From Branchiostoma floridae (lineage: Eukaryota; Chordata; Leptocardii; Amphioxiformes; Branchiostomatidae): a DNA stretch of 64,000 nt. The translations under genes were made by a program, and so were the position numbers. Location of the stretch: positions 12,902,461-12,966,460 of the forward strand of contig NC_049993.1 of NCBI RefSeq assembly GCF_000003815.2, in the 5' to 3' direction. The notes below the pieces were generated by a model. It saw only the letters and a program-made list of their open reading frames with translations. It was not told the DNA's origin and did no database searches. Shown here piece by piece: positions 24,601 to 34,800 of this stretch; within the stretch, counting starts at the first letter, position 1; each line of letters opens with the position of its first letter.

Positions 24601-26280
24601 AAATACATACAAAAATATGATATTCGTTAAAGACTGCTTATAGCTTATACATGTAAGCAAGCTAGAGAAATACTTGGATGCGTTTCATTGAATTTGAAGA
24701 AAATCTAAGTGCATCTCTTTTGACTTGTAGTAGGAGGAAAATATATGTATATGTATATGTAGGCTGTGCAAGATAAAATTTGTACTGTCATATGTGTATC
24801 TATTAAAGAAATAGACCATATACCGACTAGCTACCATGATAACGCTTACTTGTAAATGTTACATAAGTAATTTATGTTTTTTAAGGATTTGAAACGTCAA
24901 GAATTTTTTTCTCGCAACGACAACTTTTCCAGCTTTCCGATTATTGCCATGAGCCGTGAAAAAGTAAGCTAGAAAGGTACGTGTCGTCACACAACATAGC
25001 ATGGTCACGTCATTTTGAATCAACAACATGTTCCCAGTGCTTACTTAGTGATGCACCGTTTGTTATACAGACACGTTTGAAGACAGAAATCATACAGTAG
25101 CTTTTGTAAGGCCGTAATTCTTTCTTAACCGACACTACATTCATTCGCCACTGGGTAACGCTAGTTCCGCGGGGTAACCTATATCCGTTGTTTTTCAAAA
25201 CACGGCATTTAGGGATATGAAGTCAACGAACGCTGCTATACTTTGAAAATAAGTGCAAGATTTAAAAAAAAGTAAACTTTAGTGAAACGACCATCCGTTG
25301 ACCTGATATCCCTAAATACTTGTTCTAAAAACAACGGATAAAGGTTACCCTGTGGATAAAGGTGAAGTAGCGTTACCTCACATTTTGTCCCTCCATATTG
25401 TTTGTTGCAGGACTCAAATGCATCCCACATCGATCTTTTCACTTTTATTTTCACTTTCGCCGTCGTGCATACAAACCACCATTGACTCAAAGTCCTCGGA
25501 AGTGTTTTGGTCCAGTCAAAAGTGGTCGAAGACGCTTTCAAGCAGTTACTTGTTCGAATTCAGGAACGACCTATTTTCTTGAAGACTTCCAAAACTTGGC
25601 AGGTTTCTTGTCTTCTTTCCGTTTTCTTAGTTTCGATCTTTGGTAAAAGGTTCTTGTGTATTCACGTACAACTATAGGCAGGATCCTCTGTACTACTCTG
25701 AGAGTCTAGTGTCTGACGTGTCGATACCTGTGGTGACGTCTGTCACTTTGTGGTCAGGGACATCAGATTTTCTCGTCAGACACAAACAGTCCATCTTCGC
25801 AGAGATGTCACAGCTATCCCCACAAGCTCTCTGACGATACTTAGCCCTGCACTTTGGATCGTAAGATTCTTCTAACGTATAAAATCTCACTCCTTGGAAC
25901 ATTTGGGAAGCTCGATCATGACAGTTCTTACAGAGGAAAGAAGAACAATCCTGGCACCAAGATGTTGCCGTTTGTCTGGACGGACAGAACTGGCAGACAG
26001 GGTGCGAATCTCCACCACTGAAAAGCTCGTTTAACTGCACCAGACTGTTGATGTGACGGTTGTTGAGAAATCCGTCCACACCAGTTCCTGGTACGTCCGT
26101 TACTCTGTGACACGATGGGCAGGAGAAGGTATTCTTACCGCCGACATGTTGCTCCAGGCAGTCCCGACAAAACGTGTGAAGGCACGGCAACTCTTTCGGC
26201 TTGAGGAAGCGGCCACGACAAATGGCGCAGGTCAAAATATGTTCTGGATCGTGCAAGTCTTCCGCTTTAGCGAGCGCCAT
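21613..26280 (-). CDS. TRIM-NHL E3 ubiquitin ligase (RING, B-boxes, coiled coil, filamin, NHL)
   Basis: Two exons (26280-25841 and 23428-21613) join in phase 2 to a 751-aa protein, about the length of TRIM2/TRIM3. The RING has C18-x2-C21-x11-C33-x-H35-x2-C38-x2-C41-x12-C54-x2-C57. A first B-box follows near aa 96-125 (CQFC...CQDC...CKNC), then a second from aa 177 (CPTH...CNTC...CLRC). A charged coiled coil covers roughly aa 215-330 and a filamin-type domain about aa 377-490. Six NHL repeats run from about aa 496 to the end (GQFSCPAGVAVDRDGQIIVV is one), closing with TYNHCVKKYRY. RING TRIM proteins transfer ubiquitin, and NHL propellers bind protein or RNA partners. The join uses a weak donor (GTATCG at 25840) and a good acceptor (TTATTCTAG); it is inferred from phase. 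TRIM2/3, TRIM56 and TRIM71 relatives cannot be told apart by eye. Confidence 0.83.
23529..23750. repeat. Diverged tandem duplication in the TRIM intron
   Basis: Two units about 119 bp apart share 'accgtaYggtWgactMgaKcag', 'caWgaagttgtcggg' and 'cccgacgRgagagc'-type blocks. Each unit has GTCGGG facing CCCGAC, which could form a short hairpin. It lies just upstream of exon 2. No reading frame is conserved between the units. Confidence 0.65.
25155..25375. mobile_element. Foldback MITE, family 1, second copy
   Basis: A 221-bp element has ends 'taacgctagtt' and 'agtagcgtta', the arms containing GGTAACC, ATCCGTTGTTTTT and GATATCCCTAAATAC. It matches 17286-17502 over the ends and most of the arms. 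It lies in the TRIM intron. Confidence 0.75.
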
Positions 26281-27054
26281 TTTTTATGTCAAAACTGCAC
26301 GCTAGTCGGTCAATACTGGTAGCTAGATTCTGTCAAAACATCTTCGTAATTGGGCAGGCCAATGGGAGTTACGTAACTATTAATGGCTCGTGACACACTT
26401 GTTTCTTCATGGAAGTCAGCCTGTTATGTTTTTTCTGGGCTGTGATTGGATAAGAACATGATGGATTTATTGTGCCATGGAAACCAAGTAACGGTTGAGA
26501 TCAAACACCTGTGCCAAGGGTTCAAAGTCTATATACTATATACATGGTGTAGATTTGTCTGTTGACTTTGTGTCTGCATATGGGTATACCGGTACAATGT
26601 GACACAAGAGCGGTTACAAACACTACGACCTGCACACTTGAGGTATTGTTCAGGCCATTTGATTTTATTATATGGATGGCATCATTGGGAACCCCAAAAC
26701 TGATGCACCGTGAGAATGAAAATGGCCAAAGAAATTTGTATTCATTCTGAAATCTAAGTGGTCAGAAATGCTAAACAACTCTGAGCATACAGAGTATGGT
26801 ATAGTAAAGAGCTTCTCTAATGGTTTCGTAGACAAGCCATCTTGTGCGCCAATAAACAATGCTAAATGGATCAAAAGCGCCGACTAGTGACCAAAATTGT
26901 TATTGCATCAAGTCTAGCATAGTATACCTTGCCGTCCAACAACGGCTTTTAAACTATCAATAACCGTTTGTTCAGAGCCCACGAGAATCATCACCACCCG
27001 GACCAACACCACTAGCATTTGAAGTTTATTCTAGGTCATTAGCGAGACTTTTGA

Positions 27055-27870
27055 TGTTACAACAAGGTGAATAACTCCAAGATTTCGGCCGTACTACTTT
27101 GTACCGCGGATAACAACTGTGTTGTGTGGTCTGCAGGTGGTATTTACGCGGATTAGTCGCGGTACGTACATTCAGATAATTATATCACTCAATGTGCAAC
27201 CAATGAGCTTTTATCTTGGTGCAACACTATAAATACGATCTAAAAGCTGAATTATTATACCACCACACAGTAAAGTTCAGGCCTCGCTGAAGTGTTAATA
27301 AATAGTGTACAGATGGTGGTAATTATATAACAAGAAGGTTAATATAGTTTCAAGATTTCGGTAGTACTACTTTGTACCGCGGATAACAACTGTGTTATGC
27401 GGTCAGCGGGTGGTATTGACGTTGATTGGTCCAGTGCATGTACATTCAGATAATTCTATTGGTATAGTACTGCACATCAAACAATGTTATGTGCTGATTG
27501 GTCAAGCAGAATTAACTGACCAATCAATGTGCATTTAGTGCATGATACTCTATGTATACATACGATCTAAAAGCCGACGTTTTGCACCATCACATAGTAA
27601 AGTTGAAGTCTCGTTGGATTTTACGTTGAAGTGTTAGTAGATAGTGTACAAATGATGGTAATTATACTGCAACAAGTTGAATAATTTCAAGATTTCTGTC
27701 GCACTACTTTGTACCGCGGATAACGACGTTGTTATGCGGTCTGCAGGTAGCGCTGATTGGTCGTGTGCATGTACATTCAGATAATTCTATTGATATAGTA
27801 TTGCACATCTAACAATGTTACATGCTGATTGGTCAAGTAGAATTAATTGTCCAATCACTGAGTAGTTACT
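27055..27870. repeat. Three diverged ~300-bp direct repeats with CCAAT boxes
   Basis: Units start at about 27079, 27352 and 27689 (offsets 273 and 337). Each opens 'aagattt' and contains 'ctactttgtaccgcggata', then GCGGTC and 'tacattcagataatt'. Units 1 and 2 continue with 'tacgatctaaaagc' and a 'agtaaagtt...tagtgtaca' segment. Units 2 and 3 carry 'gctgattggtcaag' followed by CCAATCA, an inverted CCAAT pair. The block is about 0.8-1.6 kb upstream of the TRIM start. It has no coding frame; it could be an old element cluster or a duplicated upstream control region. Confidence 0.8.
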
Positions 27871-28781
27871 ATTACACACTTGTCCAGCTGCAGTATTTAT
27901 TTCATTAACTGCTAGGGGTCGCTCTTAAACTATCAATGTAAAATCGTATTTGCAGTATAATCTTCTGTCGTTCTATTTTAATTCGCCTAGTAGCGCGCTT
28001 GACACAGAGAAAGAAGGTGCCGGTTGCCCTGGTAATTGTTACTAATGAGTTGTTTTCGTTGAAATACGAAGGGAATACTGCATTAGAAGTAACTTTGATG
28101 GAAAGAAAGCCAGGGGAAGTCTGTCAGTCTAATACCACCCAATAAATTCGGCGTAAACTACTAGAGCTCGGTCTTCTGTTGACTGTGGTAGAGTTCACAT
28201 CAGTGAGGGCTGACTGAGACCGCTGACCAACACAAGTTTCTTTTCAATTCACTAATAGAAAATTACGATACAACAGATAAAGAATCGAAGTATGATTTTA
28301 CATTAAAAAAACTTAGCTTTACCTAACCCAGAATATAAAGGATCATAAAGTAATGACAATGCTTGCTTGGCTTGCTCTGGTAGCGTGAGACATGACTGGC
28401 AGTTACAGTACACGATTGCACCAGAGCGATTGTACAGAACTTCTACATAGAGGCTGTTGGTAGACTTCCAAATAGATACCTCAGTTATAAGGAAGACATT
28501 TTCAAATTGCAAACATGTATTGTAGATACAACAAGACACTTGATACAAAGTTGATAGAGCTGAGTTGAAAGTTTCAATTTTAGTACAAGGTTGGTTTCCC
28601 AAAATTTGAACGTTGCTGTTGTATTAAAGGACCTTGTCATGATTATATGTAACTTTGTTACAAGTTATATTTGGATCATTCTGCAGGGTTTGATAGTGTT
28701 TCTTTGAAAATCAGTAGAGAGAAAATATTTGAATTTTTGACCAGTATTTTATGCTAATTTTATCTTTTCAACCTCCTTGGT
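27871..28781. other. Intergenic sequence before the retrotransposon
   Basis: No gene, RNA or clear repeat was recognised. 'cttaaactatcaat' at 27924-27937 echoes 'tttaaactatcaataa' at 26948-26963, so the 27-kb repeat block may be flanked by related ends. Confidence 0.35.
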
Positions 28782-31082
28782 TATAATCCACCCCCGGGTT
28801 CGCTCAGACACAAAGCAGATAAGGATGTGATCGCGTACCTCAACGCATCAATCCAGTCAGCGGAGACGAAGTACCCCATGTCCGGAGTTGTACTACTTGG
28901 TGACACCAACCAGCTCAAGTATAAGCCATTGTGTATGCGGACTGGGTTGAAACAGGTTGTCTCGCGTCCAACCCGAGGTGAAAATCAGCTGGACTCGATT
29001 TTCACCAATCTGTCTAAACACTACAGTAGTAAACCTTTACATCTCCCTCCATTGGGAAGTTCAGATCACCAGGTACTAGTGTTACCGGGCACGCCATGGG
29101 TAAAGGAGCCTGTCTTCGTGCACCGCCGGAGAAAATGTACTCCCGAAACAGTGCGTTCGCTTGGTCTGGCACTGAACCTCGCCGATTTCTCCCCAGTGGA
29201 AAACACTCCGCATGCAGAACAGAAAGTACACCAGTTCTATTCAATTCTGCGCCCACTACTCGACAGCTTGTTACCCTTTAAGAGGGGGAAAGTCACCTCC
29301 AGGGACAAGGAGTGGATTACCCCCCGTATTAAAGGACTGATAAGAGAGAGGCAGAAAGCCTTTATGTCAGGAGACACTACCAACTACCAACGTCTACGTA
29401 ACAAGATACAACACTACATGAAGACAGCTAAAAGATCTTCCTACGAGAAAGAAGTAGACCATCTAAAACACGGTGACACACGCAAGTGGTTCAGTCTTGT
29501 GAAGTCCTTGATGGGAGCTCCGAAGAAGAGAGAAGGCAGTTTGCCGACCCCTGGAATAGACTGTGATTCACTGAGTGAACACTTCTCGTCCGTTTGGTCG
29601 AATGTTACCCGTGACATACCGAGCACTGCAGACGTCTCGGACCAGCTTTCCACTGGATCATTGCCAGAGCTCAGTATAGGACAGGTTAAACTCCAACTCA
29701 GAAAGCTCAACCCACGCAAAGCTACCGGAGACGACCACATTCCGACATGGATTCTGACTACTTTCCACGAGGAACTTGCTCCTGTGCTATGTAACATCTA
29801 CAACTCCTGTCTGCAACAGGGCATATTCCCTGAACAATGGAAGTCGGAGTTGGTCGTTCCAGTACCGAAGACATCTAAACCCAAGGGGCCTGAAGAATAC
29901 AGAAGGATCTCCCTTACCAGCTGTCTGGGTAAAGTACTGGAATCGTTTGTCCGTGTGCTGTTACAGAGAGACACTGACCACCTGATCCATGGCTCCCAAC
30001 ATGGCTTCAGGCCGGGGAGATCAACGGTGTCGGCCCTCAACCACATTACGCAAACCTGGCACGACGCGCTCAACAGTAAGCCGAAAATGGATGTACATGT
30101 GTCATTCATCGACTTTAGCCGGGCGTTTGACACAATTGACCACGGCAGTCTTCTGCATAGCTTGGCAAAGATGGGGGTGAGACGGGACCTGTGGTGTTGC
30201 TTGCGCAGTTACCTGAGTGACCGTGTACAGCGTGTCAGGTGGGGTTCGTGTATCTCCTCGCCACGCCCAGTACTCGCCGGAACCCCTCAGGGTGGGATCA
30301 TCTCGCCAACTCTGTTTGTCCTGGCCATGAACAGTCTTGACAAAGGCATCCCGATCAGTGTAGCCCCAGTTAAGTACGCTGATGACCTGACAAACACAGA
30401 ACTTCTCATGGGATCGCTACCAGGCCAAATGCAACTTGCCATCAATGAAGTTGACTCTTGGGCGAAGTCCTACAGTATGGCAGCTAATGTGAAAAAGACA
30501 AAAGACATGGTGGTCAGCTGTCGTAAGGAGGCAGTGAACCCCCCTCCACTTACTTTGAACGGGGAGAACGTGGAGCGTGTGCGGAGGTTCAAACTCCTTG
30601 GAGTGATAGTAAGCGACGACTTGTCCTGGGGCCCACACATTGAGTACATGTTGTCGAAAGTCAGCCCCAGGATTCACTACCTGCGACTGTCCAAACGAGC
30701 CGGGCTACCAGCAGACGTACTTCTCCAGATCTACAAGACATTCATCCGCCCAGTACTGGAGTACGGCTCACCGGTGTGGGGAGGTCTACCCCGCGGTCTG
30801 GCTGAAGAGCTGGAGAAAGTCCAGAGGTCCTGTTGCAGGATCATCGGTATACCCTACGAACAGCTACCTACCTTGGAGTCCCGGAGACGGGATGCGACTG
30901 TACGTGAACTGAGAAGAGTGGTGGCTGACGCCACTCACCCTTGCCAGGAGTTCCTGCAGCCGGCTACAGAGTGTCAGTACCAGCTACGACGGGCTCCCCG
31001 TTTTAAGCTGCCACTGAGCCGGTCCAACAGACATTCGCAATCGTTTATCCCCAGGGCCCTTGCTCTGTTGAATGACAATTAA
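28782..31082 (+). CDS. Endonuclease (partial) - reverse transcriptase ORF of the LINE
   Basis: An uninterrupted frame of about 766 codons is open at its 5' end, with no true ATG start (the first GTG is at 28827). It contains GVVLLGDTNQL and LGSSDHQVL, the endonuclease C-terminal motifs. The reverse transcriptase motifs are FIDFSRAFDTID (A), AGTPQGGIISPTLF (B) and KYADDLTNTE (C), followed by a thumb region with LGVIVSDDLSW and RPVLEYGSPVWGG. Both catalytic aspartates of the YADD box are present. The absence of stops and frameshifts over 2.3 kb suggests recent insertion. The missing N-terminal half of the endonuclease means it is not a complete, autonomous element. Confidence 0.9.
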   Translation, partial: YNPPPGSLRHKADKDVIAYLNASIQSAETKYPMSGVVLLGDTNQLKYKPLCMRTGLKQVVSRPTRGENQLDSIFTNLSKHYSSKPLHLPPLGSSDHQVLVLPGTPWVKEPVFVHRRRKCTPETVRSLGLALNLADFSPVENTPHAEQKVHQFYSILRPLLDSLLPFKRGKVTSRDKEWITPRIKGLIRERQKAFMSGDTTNYQRLRNKIQHYMKTAKRSSYEKEVDHLKHGDTRKWFSLVKSLMGAPKKREGSLPTPGIDCDSLSEHFSSVWSNVTRDIPSTADVSDQLSTGSLPELSIGQVKLQLRKLNPRKATGDDHIPTWILTTFHEELAPVLCNIYNSCLQQGIFPEQWKSELVVPVPKTSKPKGPEEYRRISLTSCLGKVLESFVRVLLQRDTDHLIHGSQHGFRPGRSTVSALNHITQTWHDALNSKPKMDVHVSFIDFSRAFDTIDHGSLLHSLAKMGVRRDLWCCLRSYLSDRVQRVRWGSCISSPRPVLAGTPQGGIISPTLFVLAMNSLDKGIPISVAPVKYADDLTNTELLMGSLPGQMQLAINEVDSWAKSYSMAANVKKTKDMVVSCRKEAVNPPPLTLNGENVERVRRFKLLGVIVSDDLSWGPHIEYMLSKVSPRIHYLRLSKRAGLPADVLLQIYKTFIRPVLEYGSPVWGGLPRGLAEELEKVQRSCCRIIGIPYEQLPTLESRRRDATVRELRRVVADATHPCQEFLQPATECQYQLRRAPRFKLPLSRSNRHSQSFIPRALALLNDN

Positions 31083-31320
31083 CGCACTATCAAATCCGTA
31101 TGACGTGTACCGAACTCATTGTTACAAATATTGTATAGTAAACGTCTGTAATTTGTGATTTTAAGCAAAATTATAAGTCAATGTAAAGTATGCCTTTAAA
31201 ATTGTAATAACTTTTTAAACAATGTTTAATAACGAAGCTTGTAAACACCAACACAATTCAGGCTAAATTGCCTGCAAAGTGGTGATTTTAATAAAGTTCA
31301 AAGTTCAAAGTTCAAAGTTG
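28782..31320 (+). mobile_element. 5'-truncated non-LTR retrotransposon (LINE)
   Basis: The element keeps the 3' part of an AP-type endonuclease, a full reverse transcriptase, and a 3' UTR of about 240 bp ending in repeats of 'ttcaaag' (about 31297-31318). Such short 3' tandem ends are typical of CR1/L2/jockey-group LINEs. The 5' edge is placed where endonuclease homology starts (in-frame YNPPPGS at 28782). It ends about 540 bp before the UBE3C start codon, on the same strand. The clade was not resolved and no target-site duplication was seen. Confidence 0.88.
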
Positions 31321-31444
31321 ATTATACTGGCTGAAAAAGAACAAAAATGACCTGAAGTAGCATGCATAATCTGAAGATTTGAATCAGTGTGCTGAGAAAG
31401 TAACAAGTGCCTTTTGTATATTCGCCCTAGACATATGATACGAA

Positions 31445-31626
31445 GACGTCACGTGCGAAGAAACTTTTTCAGCAAGTGTAATGCGTCATCATGAATACGT
31501 CATCATGATGGTGCATTTTAGAAGTGACGCCATCAAAACATGCGGTGTTCCCTTACATTACACAACAATTTATAACCTACGTTTTGATTGGTGCAATCTG
31601 ACCTGACCCGCCGATTCAACCAATAG
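31445..31626 (+). promoter_or_regulatory. Candidate UBE3C promoter region
   Basis: Upstream of the UBE3C ATG (31856) lie GACGTCACGTG (31445-31455, an ATF/CRE half-site merged with a CACGTG E-box), two direct CGTCATCATGA copies (31484-31494 and 31498-31508), an inverted CCAAT (ATTGG, 31587-31591) and a direct CCAAT (31620-31624). No TATA box is evident, as expected for a housekeeping gene. Transcription start and factor use are inferred. Confidence 0.45.
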
Positions 31627-31855
31627 GAGGGAGTTTCACATCCCCGTCGTTGTAAACAGAAGAAGATGACAAGACAAGACGTTTTCTAGCAAGTTCTTCA
31701 CTAAGTTACTCTACTTTTTAACCACTAAGGTGTTATTTGAGCCACAACGAACACGTCTGCTACTTTCAAAGGGCTGAATTTAGAGATTTGATTTGTGTTC
31801 GACGTTATTTTTACTCGAAAACAAGGTTATTTTCGATGTCCCTAGGCGACTAGAG

Positions 31856-34800
31856 ATGTATACTTCGAGTTTCAGCGGTTTTAGTGGACATTTCCGAACA
31901 AAACCCACCGTAGCTTTGGGCGGAGCGAGCAGGAAGGTAGGAAGTTATATCATGAACTTGTAAATATGTGACCTGATTACGTCTGCGTTGGTCTTCTAGG
32001 CTGTTTCTTGAATCAGGAAAATTTAGAATCTCACGTATAATGGGGGAGGGGGGCATGGCGATCTGATATCTATGCTGATTTTTGGATCTTATGACTGGGT
32101 CGTAGATTTCTGTGACACAACAGATGAATAGAATAGCTAGCGTACATGTACACCGTATCTTCGATGATGATCCAAATTTATGATCCGATTTCCCTTACAT
32201 CATACTAGTAACGTTACTTTGTAAGGATGCATCGTGTGTGGTCTTCAGATGGAACATAATTTTGTTTTGTTTATGCAAGGACGTAGACGTCCTCGGCTTA
32301 TGCATAATTTAAAATTAGCAATCATCACTGATCAGAAATGTTATTTCTTTGCAATCACTCTCATAGATACTGGTAAACATTACGTTTTGTAATGTTATTG
32401 ATAGTCTGTGCATTATATGATTACTGTACATGCTGAAAATTGTGTTCGCGACCACCGCAAACATCTTTCCATTACAGTATATGACTATAGACTGACTATA
32501 TAGCTAGTGCAGTATATGGCGCTACTGCAAACTCAAAACCCGTAACCGTGAGCATTCAATATTCCTGCTACCACGAAATTGAATCCCAGCAAACTTAAAT
32601 GCATTTACAGTAGTTGATGATGAAAAATCTCATCATGAGGTTGGTTTAGCTTTGCTTGACTTCTCCCCATATCATAGTTGATATATATATACATGTGTAT
32701 GTAAGTACTATACATTATTGTACATTTTCTTACAGGAACCCAGAGATGTACTCCTCAAGAGAGCACAGGAGGAGAGAGAAAAGAGAGAGGTATGTGATGG
32801 TATCAGGTCGAGAAATAAATCTCTCCAGTTATGTAGCTTTTACTTTTCAGTACAAACCTCGTGTGTTATGCCATAGAGCAAACAAACAAACAAAAAGCTT
32901 GATTCAACTCGGCTCCTACATTGTAGGTAATTAGAGCTCGGGTCAGGTTAATTAGGGTTCAGCTAAAATGAGGTTTAAGGGGAGGGTTCGAGTTAAGCTT
33001 TGGCAGCAAAACATCTAGAAACCATCCTACTATAGGCATCATCTGTGAAGAATTGTCCTGATTTGCGTGATTCTGAGTTGTCTTGGTACTGCCAAGATGA
33101 CCGACATTCAACTTCAAGTGTCCAGTTCAGAAGGCTTTGTTGATAATTTCACATTGCACAAACCTGTCTGGTTTGGATCTTCTAAAATAGGTCAGTACTT
33201 TCTATTAGAGTAGTAACTGAGTAGTCATCATTAGAAATTCTAATGATGACTACTCAGTTCCTCATACTCTAACATTGAACATGCATTTTCCACCATATAG
33301 GAGCAGAGAAGACGCCAGAATGCCAGCATCACTATCCAGTCCTACACACGGGGCATGTGGGTCAGGCATGAACAGGTAAGGACTAGTGGTGGGTACTGGT
33401 CCATTGTACTGGTACAAAACCATTTTTCTTGTTGGACCGGTCCACATTTTGGGCCAAGCAGAAAATTTTTTCCATGCTCCCAAATTCTTAGGCTTGGTGT
33501 ACCTTTGCACTTATAACCAAAAAGGAATGTCTAAATCTGGAGTATATATGCATGTACATGTATAGTTCTTACTGAAGTCTTTTTTATCATCTCCCACAGA
33601 AAGACCATCAGAGACTGCTGTACGATGCCTGCATGACTGACATGGAGAGTGGACAGGTCACTCCTGACCCCAGTAACCTGTCCTGGCTGACCAGGAGGCT
33701 GCTGTTCTTCTACTCACAACAACTGGACACAGACAGACTGGTCAGTTAACCTCTGTTAATGTTGTTATTCATGGTACACACACCAACTGGACACAGACAG
33801 ACTGGTCAGTTAACCTCTGTTATTGTTGTTATTCATGGTACACACACCAACTGGACACAGACAGACTGGTCAGTTTTTCTGTTAGTCAGGGTATATGGCA
33901 AATAGGTCAGCATTGGACGAAGGTGTAACAAAACATTGATTTTATACAGAGAGGTGTTAGTGACTAAGCTCCTGTATACTGCAGTATAGCATAGGGTCAT
34001 AGGCCATACCCCACTGCCACCTATGAGTTCTTGAATGCTTCAACCAACACTGCCTCCACGGAACATACAGTATTTGTTGTCGAGAGAGAAGTGATATGTA
34101 GTGTACTGTATGTCAATTTTTGGCAATGCCTCAGAGGTGGAGCCCACTTTAGTATTGTTCAAATTTCTGTGATTATGGCAAATCTTAGACATAGTAGATA
34201 GTAGCTTGACAGGCTTAGGATGATTTTTCTACCAGGAAGGACCTGTATCACTGGTACTTAGCATATCTAAATCTAAGATTGATTTTTAAATGAAAAGGCC
34301 TCTATGATCTATTCTTGGAAAGGAAATTTATCATGTTGGACGTGTTTTACAGGTGAAACTATGCCAGCTCCTCCTGAAGAAGAAGAATGTAGGAAGCCTG
34401 GTGTGTACCATAGGGAAAGAGACATGGACTCACCAGATCAAACGGGTCTTACTGCTGTGCTCAAGGTAAGACTTAAGATTCCTCAAGTGATTTGTTCAAA
34501 ATCAATGTCTTAGAATTAATAAACTTGACACCTTCCACTTGTTGTGTGTCTTATTGTGGTATATGTCTGGTTTCAGCAAAGGGAGAGGGATACGCTATTC
34601 AAATAATGGTGCTTATAATTACTTTCAGTGTGTTGTATTATTGAAATATGAAAAGAAAAGTCGATGAAATGATGGTTTAGGACTTACCTTTTGGTATTAC
34701 CAAAGCAGTCTCAGAGATAGCAGGTCTAATGACAGCAGAGTAAAAAAGCTACCAGTACATTACGCCCTCTGGCAGACTATGCACAAACTCCACCACTGTA

